Of a DNA stretch of 38,053 nucleotides, positions 25,785 to 33,995 are shown piece after piece. The position numbers and the translations under genes were made by a program. The first letter of the stretch is position 1. Every line of letters begins with the position of its first letter. Origin of the DNA: Streptomyces sp. CB02366 (GTDB lineage Bacteria; Actinomycetota; Actinomycetes; Streptomycetales; Streptomycetaceae). The DNA is taken from the NCBI RefSeq assembly GCF_001905905.1, contig NZ_LIVT01000023.1, positions 1 through 38,053 of the forward strand. Direction: 5' to 3'. Below the pieces are notes generated by a model. The model was given only the letters and a program-made list of their open reading frames with translations. It did not search any database and was not told the origin of the DNA.

Positions 25785-26516
25785 TCAGAGCGCCGCCAGA
25801 TAGTCCGGTACGCCGACGGCCGGGTCCAGGTCGTCCGCCGGGACCGGCGCCGCGTAGCCCCGGGTGAGCGGCACGATGCCGGTCCAGTGGGGGAGGGCGC
25901 CGTCCTCGGGCTCGTCGTTGGGGCCGCCGGTGCGGACCTTGGCGGAGACCTCGTCCAGGTCCAGCCGGATCACCGCCGTGGCGGCGAGCTCCTTGGCGTT
26001 GGCGGGCCGGGAGTCGCGGGAGCGGCCCGGTACCACCTGGTCCACGATCGCGTCCAGGGCGAGCCGCCGCTCCTCGGGGTCGGTCACCGGGACGGCCGTG
26101 CCGTGCACCACCACCGAGCGGTAGTTCACCGAGTGGTGGAAGGCGGAACGGGCCAGGACGAGGGCGTCGACATGGGTGACCGTCAGGCAGACCGGCAGCC
26201 CGGGGGCCGTACTCCTGGCCGAGCGCAGCGGTCGCGAGCCCGTCGAACCGTGGACGTACAGCCGCTCGCCGATCCGGCCGAAGAGGGTCGGCAGGACGAC
26301 CGGCGCGCCGTCGCGTACGAAGCCCAGGTGGCAGAGGTAGGCCTCGTCGAGGATCGAGTGGACCAACTCGCGGTCGTAGGAGGCGCGCTCCCTGGAGCGG
26401 GTGGGAACGGTGCGGGCGGTGGGAAGGTAGGGGGCCGCGACGCCCGGGTCCGGGGCGTCGGACTCCGTCCCCGGCCCGCCGGAGACCGGGCCTTCGGTCG
26501 GCGAGGTGTGCCGCAT
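25785..26516 (-). CDS. Pyridoxamine 5'-phosphate oxidase-family flavoprotein (NimA-like)
   Basis: 243 residues. A split-barrel FMN-binding domain occupies about 45-185: RASYDRELVHSILDEAYLCHLGFVRDGAPVVLPTLFGRIGERLYVHGS, then HHSVNYRSVVVHGTA. The pattern is that of the NimA/putative FMN-binding branch rather than true PdxH. Such proteins reduce nitro compounds or F420/FMN-linked substrates; the reaction here is unknown. I chose the ATG at 26516 because GGAG lies seven bases upstream; the ATG at 26522 has the SD abutting it. It is divergent from a MocR regulator across a perfect palindrome and is the likely target of that regulator. Confidence 0.87.
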   Translation of the reverse strand: MRHTSPTEGPVSGGPGTESDAPDPGVAAPYLPTARTVPTRSRERASYDRELVHSILDEAYLCHLGFVRDGAPVVLPTLFGRIGERLYVHGSTGSRPLRSARSTAPGLPVCLTVTHVDALVLARSAFHHSVNYRSVVVHGTAVPVTDPEERRLALDAIVDQVVPGRSRDSRPANAKELAATAVIRLDLDEVSAKVRTGGPNDEPEDGALPHWTGIVPLTRGYAAPVPADDLDPAVGVPDYLAAL

Positions 26517-26528
26517 GGTCATCTCCGT

Positions 26529-26540
26529 TGCACTAGTGCA
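26529..26540. promoter_or_regulatory. Palindromic operator candidate between PNPOx-like and MocR genes
   Basis: TGCACTAGTGCA, a perfect 12-base palindrome, 12 bases from the PNPOx-like start and 11 bases from the MocR start. It overlaps CATAAT (26539-26544), the probable -10 of the MocR gene, so a bound regulator would block both promoters. Confidence 0.6.
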
Positions 26541-26551
26541 TAATGAGGTTT

Positions 26552-27883
26552 GTGCTAGGAGACTATCGGATCAGTGGGCGGCGCGCATCGGAGATCGCCG
26601 CCAGCGTCGAGCGCGGGGTCGGTTCGGGTGACCTCCCGCCGGGTCATGTGCTGCCCCCCATGCGGGAGTTGGCGGCTCGGCTGGAGGTCAACCCCAACAC
26701 GGTGGCGGCCGCCTACCGGACGCTGCGCGAACGCGGGGTGATCGAGACGGCGGGCCGCCGGGGGAGCCGGGTCCGGCCCGCCCCGGCCAGCACGACGCGC
26801 GGCTCCCTGCGGGTCGAGGCGCCGCCCGGTGTGCGGGACCTGGGCGAGGGCAACCCCGATCCCGCCCTGCTGCCCGACCTCGGGCCGGCGCTCGCCGCCG
26901 CGGCCGCCGCCGACGCGGAGAGCCGCGGTCTGTACGGGCAGGCCCCGGTGGTCGCGGAGTTCGCCGCGTACGCCCGGGCCGCGATGGACGCCGACGGGGT
27001 GCCCGACGGGCCGGTCGCCGTCGCCTCCGGCGCCCTCGACGCGATCGAGCGGGTGCTCGCGGCGCACCTGCGGCCCGGCGACGCGGTGGCGGTGGAGGAC
27101 CCAGGCTGGGGCGGCATGCTCGACCTCGTACCGGCGCTCGGGCTGCGTCCCGTGCCGGTCGGGGTGGACGATTCCGGCCCCCTGGTCGCGGATGTGGAGC
27201 GGGCGCTGCGGGCCGGGGCGCGGGCCCTGGTCGTCACCGACCGGGCGCAGAACCCGACCGGCGCGTCGCTGGACGCGCGGCGTGCCCGGGAGCTGCGCGC
27301 GGTCCTCGCCCGCCGTCCGGACGTCCTGCTGATCGAGGACGACCACGGGCACGCCATCGTCGACCTGCCGCTGCACCCGCTGGCCGGGGTGACGGCCCAC
27401 TGGGCGTTCGTCCGCTCGGCGGCCAAGGCGTACGGGCCCGACCTGCGGGTCGCCACGCTCACCGGGGATCCCGTCACGGTCGACCGGGTGGCGGGGCGGC
27501 AGCGGCTGGGGCCCGGGTGGGTGAGCCGGCTGCTCCAGCGTGCCGTGCTCCACCTGTGGACCTCGGACGCCGTCGACACCCGGGCGGTGGCCCGTTCCTA
27601 CGGCGAGCGCCGGGACGCCCTCGTCCACGCCCTCGCCGAGCGCGGGGTGGCGGCGCGCGGTCGCAGCGGGATGAACGTCTGGGTGCCCGTGAGCGACGAG
27701 ACCGGGGCCGTCGCCCGGCTCCTCCACGCCGGTTGGGCGGCGGCCCCGGGCGCGCGCTTCCGGCTGGACACGCCCCCGGCGGTGCGGCTCACCGTCTCCC
27801 CGCTGGCCGCGGCCGACATCGGCCCGCTGGCGGACGCGGTGGCGGCCGCGGCGGGACCGGCCCGGCCGGTCAGCTTCGGCTGA
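26552..27883 (+). CDS. MocR/PdxR-type GntR regulator with aminotransferase domain
   Basis: 443 residues. A GntR winged helix (1-~72; LPPGHVLPPMRELAARLEVNPNTVAAAYRTLRERG) is joined to a fold-type I aminotransferase-like domain (about 90-440) with NPTG (near residue 234), an acidic EDDHGH and the PLP-binding Lys K292 in SAAKAYGPDLR. MocR proteins use PLP or PLP-amine adducts as signals. The GTG at 26552 lies seven bases after CATAAT, giving a leaderless start; an ATG at 26543 overlaps that box and is less likely. The divergent neighbour is a PNPOx-like flavoprotein, consistent with a B6-linked circuit (inference). Its 3' end overlaps the convergent EamA gene by 14 bases. Confidence 0.92.
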   Translation: MLGDYRISGRRASEIAASVERGVGSGDLPPGHVLPPMRELAARLEVNPNTVAAAYRTLRERGVIETAGRRGSRVRPAPASTTRGSLRVEAPPGVRDLGEGNPDPALLPDLGPALAAAAAADAESRGLYGQAPVVAEFAAYARAAMDADGVPDGPVAVASGALDAIERVLAAHLRPGDAVAVEDPGWGGMLDLVPALGLRPVPVGVDDSGPLVADVERALRAGARALVVTDRAQNPTGASLDARRARELRAVLARRPDVLLIEDDHGHAIVDLPLHPLAGVTAHWAFVRSAAKAYGPDLRVATLTGDPVTVDRVAGRQRLGPGWVSRLLQRAVLHLWTSDAVDTRAVARSYGERRDALVHALAERGVAARGRSGMNVWVPVSDETGAVARLLHAGWAAAPGARFRLDTPPAVRLTVSPLAAADIGPLADAVAAAAGPARPVSFG

Positions 27884-29039
27884 GGCGGGCGGGGCCGGCC
27901 CCCGGGCGCTCGGTGTGAGGGGCGGGCGGAGCGGTGTGCGCGGTCGGTGGAGGGGGCGGCAGGGCCGTTGCGGAACCGGACCCGGAATCGGAGGCGGGGC
28001 CGGAATCGGAACCGGAGTCGGGGCCGGGTTCCGGGACGGTATCGGCGGCGCGGGCGCGGCTCTGGGTGAGGGCCGCGCCGACGAGCACGATCAGCGCCCC
28101 GACCGGCGTGTTCCAGCTCAGCCGTTCGCCGAGCAGCACGACGCCCGCCGCCGTCGCGATCACCGGGATGAAGTAGGTGACCATCTGGGCCGTCGTGGGG
28201 CCGACCTCCTGGACCAGGCCGTACTGGAGCAGCACCGCGAGACCCGTGCCCAGGGCCCCCAGGGCGAGGACGGAGAGCGTCGGCAGAACGGGGAAGGATG
28301 TGGGCGCGGAGGTGAACAGGGGTGTCACCACGGCCAGTTGCACCGTACCGAGCAGGAGCTGGCTGCCCGTCAGAGCCAGGGTCGACGATCCCGTCCCGGC
28401 CAGGGTGCGGCGGACGTAGATCCAGCCGACCGGGTAGCAGAACGAGGCGAGCAGCGCCATGCCCGTACCCGGCAGGTCCAGGCCCGAGAAGCCCTGCCAG
28501 GCGCCCAGCACCGTGAGAACGCCGAGGAAGCCGATGCCGAGTCCGGCCACCCGGCGGCGCGTCGGGCGGTCCTCCGAGAGGGCGACCGCCGAGAGCGCCA
28601 TGCCCCACAGCGGTGAGGTCGCGTTGCAGATCCCGGCCAGCGTCGAGGGGATGGTCAGCTCGGCGTAGGAGAAGAGGGAGAACGGCGCCGCGTTGAGGAG
28701 GAACGCGGCGACCGCGAGGCGCCCCCAGGTCCGGGCCGAACGCGGCAGTCGCTCCCGGCGCACCGCCATGGCCGCGACCAGGACCGCCGTACCGGCCAGG
28801 AGGCGGCCGAAGGTGACCTGGAACGGGGCGTACCCCTCGGTCCCGACCTTGATCAGCAGAAAGCTGAATCCCCAGATGAGGGAGAGCGCAGCGAACCGGA
28901 CCCGCCAGTCGGCGGCCGGTCGCGGAAGGGCCGCTCGCGGGACGGGCGGCGGGGCGGGCGGGACGGATGCGGTCGGCCCGGCCGGTGCGGGCGGAGGAGG
29001 GGCGGACGCCGGGGCCGCCGGCTCGCGGGGAACGCTCAT
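27870..29039 (-). CDS. EamA-family exporter (third in window)
   Basis: 389 residues from the ATG at 29039 (MSVPREP). A Pro/Ala-rich cytosolic N-terminus of ~45 residues precedes ten predicted transmembrane helices in two EamA repeats (about 47-175 and 185-325), for example FAALSLIWGFSFLLIKVGTEG and QMVTYFIPVIATAAGVVLLGERL. The C-terminal ~65 residues are low complexity (Ser/Gly/Asp/Pro). A GTG at 29099 would add 20 residues reading MKDHRNIRLFYEDVFVRLGP; AGGCTGG before 29039 is a modest SD, so the longer form cannot be excluded. It is divergent from a LysR gene. The last 14 bases overlap the convergent MocR gene. Confidence 0.87.
   Translation of the reverse strand: MSVPREPAAPASAPPPPAPAGPTASVPPAPPPVPRAALPRPAADWRVRFAALSLIWGFSFLLIKVGTEGYAPFQVTFGRLLAGTAVLVAAMAVRRERLPRSARTWGRLAVAAFLLNAAPFSLFSYAELTIPSTLAGICNATSPLWGMALSAVALSEDRPTRRRVAGLGIGFLGVLTVLGAWQGFSGLDLPGTGMALLASFCYPVGWIYVRRTLAGTGSSTLALTGSQLLLGTVQLAVVTPLFTSAPTSFPVLPTLSVLALGALGTGLAVLLQYGLVQEVGPTTAQMVTYFIPVIATAAGVVLLGERLSWNTPVGALIVLVGAALTQSRARAADTVPEPGPDSGSDSGPASDSGSGSATALPPPPPTAHTAPPAPHTERPGAGPARLSRS
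27972..28026. repeat. Imperfect short tandem repeat encoding the exporter's low-complexity tail
   Basis: Repeats of a 6-base theme (GGAATC/GGAACC/GGAGTC followed by GGA or GGGGCC). On the minus strand they encode the Ser/Asp/Gly/Pro repeats of the EamA tail. Likely prone to slippage. Confidence 0.55.
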
Positions 29040-29100
29040 GGGGCCCAGCCTGACGAAGACATCCTCGTAGAACAAGCGAATGTTTCTGTGGTCCTTCACG

Positions 29101-29106
29101 TAGCAT
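29101..29106 (+). promoter_or_regulatory. -10 box for leaderless LysR mRNA
   Basis: TAGCAT ends seven bases before the ATG at 29114; no SD is present. An inverted repeat AAGCGA (29075-29080 region) / TCGCTT (29106-29111 region) spans this promoter and could be the LysR site. Confidence 0.45.
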
Positions 29107-29113
29107 CGCTTAT

Positions 29114-30028
29114 ATGTTGAACCTGGAGCGGCTGCGCACCCTGGACGCCCTGGCGCGGCACGGCTCGGTGACCGGAGCGGCCGACGGACTGCACGTCACG
29201 ACGTCGGCGGTCTCGCAGCAGATGGCCAAGCTGGAGCGGGAGGTGGGGCAGCGGCTGCTCGCCAGGAACGGCCGCGGCGTCCGCCTCACCGACGCCGGAC
29301 GGCTGCTCGCGGACCACGCCGCCCGGATCCTCTCGCAGGTGGAGCTGGCCCAGTCCGACATCGAGGCCCAACGGGGCGAGGTCGTCGGGGAGGTGCGGCT
29401 CTGCGCCTTCCCGACGGCGGCGCGGGGGCTGTTCCCCGCGGCGCTCACCTCCCTGCGCGCCGACCACCCCGAACTCACCGTCCGCACCCAGGAGCTGGAG
29501 CCCGAGCAGGGGCTGCGCGCCGTGCAGCGGGGGGACGTCGACCTGGCCGTCGTGCTCGACTGGAGCAACAAGCGGCTGCCCGTGCCCGGAGGGCTGACGA
29601 AGGTCGAACTCGTGGACGACGCGCCGGACATCGCCATGCCGGCCGGGCACCCCCTGGCGGACCGCGAGGCGGTGGAGCTGGAGGACTTCGCGGACGACCC
29701 GTGGGTGTCCTGGCCGGAGGGCGAATTCTGTTACGAATGGCTGGTTTTCACGCTGCGCTCCCGCGGCATCGAACCGCGCATCGCCCACCTGGCGGGCGAA
29801 CACCACACCCAACTCGCCCTGATCGCGGCTGGGTTCGGTGTCTGTGTGGCTCCACGGCTGGGGCGCGGCCCGGTCCCCGAGGGGGTGCGGCTGGTGCCGG
29901 TGCGGCAGACGATGCGGCGGCACGTCCACGCCGTCTGGCGCACGGACGCGGACCGCCGCCCCTCGGTCCGGGCGGCGGTGGAGGCGCTGCGTGCCGCCGG
30001 TGCGGGGGTGGCGGCCGCCGGAGGGTGA
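29114..30028 (+). CDS. LysR-family transcriptional regulator
   Basis: 304 residues. The N-terminal winged helix (1-~60; LRTLDALARHGSVTGAADGLHVTTSAVSQQMAKLEREVG) is followed by a LysR substrate-binding domain (about 90-295). A compact GEFCYEWLVFTLRSRGIEPRI stretch marks the ArgP/CynR-like streptomycete branch. It is divergent from the third EamA exporter with starts only 74 bases apart, so control of exporter expression by this protein and its ligand is likely. The ATG is apparently leaderless. A hairpin overlaps its stop codon. Confidence 0.92.
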   Translation: MLNLERLRTLDALARHGSVTGAADGLHVTTSAVSQQMAKLEREVGQRLLARNGRGVRLTDAGRLLADHAARILSQVELAQSDIEAQRGEVVGEVRLCAFPTAARGLFPAALTSLRADHPELTVRTQELEPEQGLRAVQRGDVDLAVVLDWSNKRLPVPGGLTKVELVDDAPDIAMPAGHPLADREAVELEDFADDPWVSWPEGEFCYEWLVFTLRSRGIEPRIAHLAGEHHTQLALIAAGFGVCVAPRLGRGPVPEGVRLVPVRQTMRRHVHAVWRTDADRRPSVRAAVEALRAAGAGVAAAGG

Positions 30029-30047
30029 GCCGGAGGGTCTCCGGCTC
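30027..30047 (+). terminator. LysR gene terminator
   Basis: 9-bp perfect arms (30027-30035 and 30039-30047) with a 3-base loop, starting within the TGA stop codon. Confidence 0.7.
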
Positions 30048-30314
30048 CCTTCTCGGGGCGCGGATGCGGGCTCCGGGCCCGGGGCGGTCCGGCGTGGGGC
30101 GAGGCCGGCGAGTTCGTGGAAGCCCGAGGAAGCGGTCTTCTCCGGCGTGAGCCGCGGCCAGGCGTGCCGTCCGTGGTGGGCATGTCCCGGCCGCCGAATC
30201 ATTCGACGGGGAACGGCCGTTCCGCCTCGGCGGGTTCAGGGTGGGGCCGGATTCCGCCGTCGACCGTGCGGCCCCGGCCGTCCCACCCGTGAGGCGGTGG
30301 CCGAGAATCCGGGA

Positions 30315-30908
30315 ATGGACGTCCCCGCGCTGCTGGAAGCCGCTTCCCTGCTGGTTCCCGAGAAGACCGCCACGGAGAACGACATCACGGTGAACGATGT
30401 CTGGGAGTACCTCGTCCATGACGAGTGGGAAGTGGCCCTCGGCCTGCTGGAGGAACTCGGGGACGCCGGACCGCTTCCGCTCGGCTTCTGGGAAGCCCTG
30501 GCCGCCGCGGCCGAACAGCTGGGACAGGAGGCGAGCGCGGCCTGGTGCCACTGGCGCTGCTTCGAAGTCCGGCACGGGACGATCCGGGCCGACCTCACCC
30601 TCCGCCCCGCCGCCGAAGCGCGACGCGGGACGCCGATCCCCGGCCGCGGCGTCCTGCGGCCGATGTGGGACATCGGCAACCGGAGGGAGGGCGGCGGACC
30701 GGCTCTCGACATCGCCCGCCTGTGGGTGGAGTTCACGCCCCTCCTGGAACCCGGCGGCCGGGCCCCGGTACGACTCGCGCCTCTCGACCCCGCCCGGTGG
30801 CGGCGCCTTCGGCCCGGCCGGGTCATCACCCTGTACGAGGACCGGACCGCGGCGGGGACGGCCGTCGTCCTGGAGGTCACGCCGCTCCCGGGGGCGCGAG
30901 CCGGGTGA
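30315..30908 (+). CDS. Hypothetical protein: helical N-domain plus EF-Tu domain-3-like C-domain
   Basis: 197 residues. The N-terminal ~90 are helical (TVNDVWEYLVHDEWEVALGLLEELGD, then LPLGFWEALAAAAEQLG and AAWCHWRCFEVRHG) and resemble actinobacterial immunity-type or contact-inhibition-immunity-like proteins. The C-terminal part (about 108-190) reads like a diverged EF-Tu domain 3: GVLRPMWDIGNRREGGGPALDIARLWVEF, then LRPGRVITLYEDRTAAGTAVVLEV, echoing the FRPxFxIG ... MPGDxVxMxxxL ... GTVGAGVV layout. Both assignments are from memory of family patterns. Start codon uncertain: ATG 30315 or GTG 30297, neither with a good SD. The 286 bases upstream hold only the LysR hairpin. No toxin gene is seen next to it. 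Confidence 0.75.
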   Translation: MDVPALLEAASLLVPEKTATENDITVNDVWEYLVHDEWEVALGLLEELGDAGPLPLGFWEALAAAAEQLGQEASAAWCHWRCFEVRHGTIRADLTLRPAAEARRGTPIPGRGVLRPMWDIGNRREGGGPALDIARLWVEFTPLLEPGGRAPVRLAPLDPARWRRLRPGRVITLYEDRTAAGTAVVLEVTPLPGARAG

Positions 30909-30922
30909 CGACCCGGTTCGGG

Positions 30923-30958
30923 GACGACCGGCCGGAAGGCCGGGCCCGGCCCGTCGTC
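30923..30958. terminator. Hairpin between convergent genes
   Basis: The inner 6-bp stem CCGGCC/GGCCGG (30928-30933 with 30938-30943) is flanked by GACGAC (30923-30928) and GTCGTC (30953-30958). It lies between the stops at 30908 (plus) and 30996 (minus). Confidence 0.5.
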
Positions 30959-30995
30959 GGCGGATCGACCGCACGGAACGGGAGGGGCCGTCGTC

Positions 30996-31805
30996 TCAGG
31001 GTTTCCTGGCGACCGCCCCGTACATGGCGATGTCCCGGCCGTCGACGCCGTCCTGGTCCGGTCCGGGGCGCCAGGCGTGCACCTGGGTGACCCCGGGCTC
31101 CTGCAACTCCAGCCCGTCGAAGAAGGAGGTGGCGGTGGGGAGGTCGCGCAGCGCCATGGGCATGTCCTGCTGCCGGTACTCCTCCGCCACCCGGCCCACC
31201 TCCTCGGGCGCGAAGTCCCCGGTGCCGATGGTCATCGCCAGGTAGCTGCCGGAGGGCAGCGGGTCCAGCAGGCGCTGGACCAGGCGCCGGTCGTCCGGCG
31301 GCAGGATGAAGTGCATGATGCCGATCACCATGAGGCCCACCGGCCGGTCCAGGTCGATGAGTTCGCGGAACTCGGGGCTGTCCAGGATGGCATCGGGGTC
31401 GTGCATGTTCGCGTCCACGTAGGCCGTGGCCCCTTCCGGCGAACTCTCCAGCAGGGCTCGGGCGTGCGCGAGGACGATGGGGTCGTTGTCGACGTAGACC
31501 ACGTGCGACTCCGGCACCACCTCCTGCACGATCTCGTGCAGGTTCGGTGAGGTCGGCAGGCCGGTCCCGACGTCGAGGAACTGGCGGACTCCCCGCTCCT
31601 CGGCCAGGTAGCGGGCGGCCCGGTGCATGAACCGGCGGTTCTCCAGCATGTGGACGGGTAGCGCGGGCCAGTGCCGGACCATGGCGTCGCCCGCTTCCAC
31701 ATCCGCGGGGTAGTGGTCCTTGCCGCCCAGGATGTAGTCGTACACCCGGGCGGAGTGGGCCCGTGAGCTGGCGAGTCCGCTCTGGCGTTGGTTCGGCGTG
31801 TTCAT
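30996..31805 (-). CDS. DUF574 (Methyltransf_19) SAM-dependent methyltransferase-like protein
   Basis: 269 residues, the usual length. N-terminal SRAHSARVYDYILGGKDHYPADVEAGD is diagnostic of the large streptomycete DUF574 family. The SAM motif I is FLDVGTGLPTSPNLHE (77-92), followed by YVDNDPIVLAHA. The substrate is unknown for the family, which is expanded in streptomycetes and often sits beside regulators. The ATG at 31805 has AAAGAGG upstream. It lies 95 bases downstream of the PP2C gene in the same direction, so read-through is possible. Confidence 0.92.
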   Translation of the reverse strand: MNTPNQRQSGLASSRAHSARVYDYILGGKDHYPADVEAGDAMVRHWPALPVHMLENRRFMHRAARYLAEERGVRQFLDVGTGLPTSPNLHEIVQEVVPESHVVYVDNDPIVLAHARALLESSPEGATAYVDANMHDPDAILDSPEFRELIDLDRPVGLMVIGIMHFILPPDDRRLVQRLLDPLPSGSYLAMTIGTGDFAPEEVGRVAEEYRQQDMPMALRDLPTATSFFDGLELQEPGVTQVHAWRPGPDQDGVDGRDIAMYGAVARKP

Positions 31806-31900
31806 GCGGAGCCTCTTTCGTCCGAGGACGGCTTTCTCGACGGTATAGAGGGGCTGTACCGGGCGCAAACGAGGAGGCCCCGGGCCCCCGACGCGTTCGC

Positions 31901-33553
31901 TCACGGGTCCGGCCGCGCCTGGAGGGCGATGACGGCGATGTCGTCCCGCCGCTTCTGGACGGGGGGCAGCAGGCCGCGGATCAGGTCCGGCAGCGGCAGA
32001 CCCCTGCGGGCCAGCGCGTCGGTGCGCTCGCGCAGCCGCCGCAGGTTGTCGCCGATGTCCGTGTCCGGCGTCTCCACGAGCCCGTCGGTGTAGAGCACCA
32101 GGGTCTCGCCCGCCCGCAGGATCGCCTGGAGGGTGGTGCGGGGGAGGGCTTCGGCGACGCACAGCGGCGGGTCGGGGGCCGTGAGGCCGTGCAGGTACCG
32201 CGACGGCGCGTCGGCCGGGAGCAGCAGGGGCGGCGGGTGGCCGGCGTTGGAGAAGGCGATGTGCCAGTCGCCGTGGGCCTGCCGCCGCAGCACCGCGTGC
32301 ACCGCCGTGACCATCGAGGGGCTGTCGAGCGCCTGCACGACGCGGTCGAGCCGGCTCAGGGTGTCCGCCGGACTGGCGGCCGGGCCGCTGTCGTAGGCGA
32401 GCCCCCGCAGGATGCTGTTGACGCGTCCCATCGCGGTCGCCGCGTCGAGGTCGTGGCCCGCGATGTCGCCGATCGACAGTGCGAGGGCGTCGGGGGAGAG
32501 CCGGACGGCGTCGTACCAGTCACCGCCGACCTCCGCCGCCGAGTCGGCCGGGTGGTAGAGCGCGGTGACGGTGAGCCCGTCGACGGACGGCGGGGGAGCC
32601 AGGAACGACTGCTGGAGCGCGAGCGCCTTGCCGCGGATGCTCTGCAGTTCCATGGTCCGGCGCAGCGGTCCGCTCATCTGCTGGAAGACGTCCTGCAGCA
32701 GGGAGAGGTCGGCCTGGTCCGGAGGCGGGTTTCCCCGGCAGGTGGCGATGGTGGCCAGGGCGACGGTCCGGCCGTCGACCACGACGGGCAGCAGTGCCAC
32801 CCCCGTCGCGCCGGCCTCCCGCAGCCATCGGACGGCGGGGGCCGAGAGCCCGTGCCCGGGCGGCCCGTCCGGCGGGAAGACGAGCAGCCTCGCCTGCTGG
32901 CGCTCGATGGCCTGCCGGGCCACCGGGCCCAGCAGGAAACCGGGCTCCAGGGGAGGCAGAGGGGGCAGCCCGGGGGCGAGTCCCACCCGCTCCGGCGACG
33001 TCACGGCCGGCGCCCCGTCCGAAGGCCGCACGCCGGCCTCCAGGCCGTTCTGCACGCGGAAGACGGCGACGGCGTCGGCCAGTTCGGGTACGACGGCCGC
33101 CGCCGTGGTCAGGAACGCCTCGGACAGGTCGTGCGCCGCGGGCACCGCCGCCATGCGGGCCAGCAGCTTCTCGCGCATCCGCGTCCGCCAGTGGTCCTCG
33201 GCGTCGGTGGCGGTCCCGACCCACTCCACCTCCCCGCTCTGGTCCAGCACCGGAGCGGCGATGATCTTGACGTGGCGGAAACGGTCGGGCGCGCCGTCGA
33301 GCCGTACCCGTACGATCGTGTCGAGCGGGATCCGCCGCCGGGTGGCCACGCGCCAGGCCCGCTGGAACCAGCCCCGGTCCTTCGGATGCACGGCGTCCAT
33401 CCACGGGTTCCCGTTCTCGGGATGCCACAGTTTCTCCGCGATGCCCCCTCCGGCCAACAGGGTGATGACGCCGTCCGGCGACATCACCCACACCGACTGC
33501 GGCACGGCGGACATGAGCGCCTGGTACCGCTTGAGGAGACGTTCCTCGTTCAC
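31901..33553 (-). CDS. PAS-GAF-PP2C (SpoIIE/RsbU-type) serine phosphatase
   Basis: 550 residues. A PAS domain (about 12-130; AVPQSVWVMSPDGVITLLAGGG), a GAF-like domain (about 140-305) and a SpoIIE-type PP2C domain (about 325-545). The metal-binding acidic residues are kept: GGDWYD, GDIAGHDLDAATAMG, LVLYTDGLVETP and RRDDIAVIAL. It should dephosphorylate an anti-anti-sigma factor and so steer sigma-B-like regulation; no anti-sigma partner is encoded nearby. No HATPase (RsbW-like) domain is fused. The GTG at 33553 has GGAGG seven bases upstream; an upstream ATG in frame gives an Arg/Pro-rich lead that I reject. It is divergent from the USP-cyclase operon. Confidence 0.92.
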   Translation of the reverse strand: MNEERLLKRYQALMSAVPQSVWVMSPDGVITLLAGGGIAEKLWHPENGNPWMDAVHPKDRGWFQRAWRVATRRRIPLDTIVRVRLDGAPDRFRHVKIIAAPVLDQSGEVEWVGTATDAEDHWRTRMREKLLARMAAVPAAHDLSEAFLTTAAAVVPELADAVAVFRVQNGLEAGVRPSDGAPAVTSPERVGLAPGLPPLPPLEPGFLLGPVARQAIERQQARLLVFPPDGPPGHGLSAPAVRWLREAGATGVALLPVVVDGRTVALATIATCRGNPPPDQADLSLLQDVFQQMSGPLRRTMELQSIRGKALALQQSFLAPPPSVDGLTVTALYHPADSAAEVGGDWYDAVRLSPDALALSIGDIAGHDLDAATAMGRVNSILRGLAYDSGPAASPADTLSRLDRVVQALDSPSMVTAVHAVLRRQAHGDWHIAFSNAGHPPPLLLPADAPSRYLHGLTAPDPPLCVAEALPRTTLQAILRAGETLVLYTDGLVETPDTDIGDNLRRLRERTDALARRGLPLPDLIRGLLPPVQKRRDDIAVIALQARPDP

Positions 33554-33953
33554 GGCCGCCTCCACCGCGTTCGGGCAGGCGGCACCGCACCCCCGGCCGG
33601 GGGCAGCGGACCCGGACCGGGCGGGCGGCACAGCGGACCATCGCCCCTCATGCTCCGATGATCCCCCGCATCGGGGGCCTCAGCACACCGGCCGAGCGTG
33701 CTTCCGTCTCTCCTCGGGGGGCGCCAGCCGCGGCGCGGGGGACGGGACGCGCCCACCGGGCGGCCCCGGGACGCGCGCACGTCGCGCAGCGACTGCCCTA
33801 CGGCGGCCGCGTCCACGGCGCTCCCGGAGCCTCCGGGCCGCCAGACGCTCGTGGGCGCGGTGGGGGCCCAGCCGTACCGCACCGGGGGCGGCGTGCTGGA
33901 GGACAGCGGTCCCGGCCGCCGGGCACCCTTCTTTACCTCCTGCGCCAACGCAG
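33554..33953. other. Divergent intergenic region, no gene identified
   Basis: 400 bases between the PP2C gene (minus) and the USP operon (plus). Open frames here are Arg/Pro-rich and show no family pattern. It should hold the PP2C promoter and part of the USP promoter. CTTTACC near 33931 and the palindrome that follows are the only A/T-rich part. Confidence 0.5.
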
Positions 33954-33969
33954 CTTACTCTGGAGTAAG
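33954..33969. promoter_or_regulatory. Perfect palindrome before the USP-cyclase operon (operator candidate)
   Basis: CTTACTC-TG-GAGTAAG, 7-bp arms, 26 bases upstream of the USP start. Its size and position fit a TetR-type or similar dimer site covering the promoter. It is A/T-rich against very GC-rich surroundings. The regulator is unknown and not encoded adjacent. Confidence 0.6.
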
Positions 33970-33995
33970 TAACCGTTTCCCCAGGGGAGTTGCGT

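Noticed and set aside
33550..33948. Minus-strand 132-codon open frame upstream of the PP2C gene
   Set aside because: Arg/Pro-rich with no pattern; the region is the divergent promoter.
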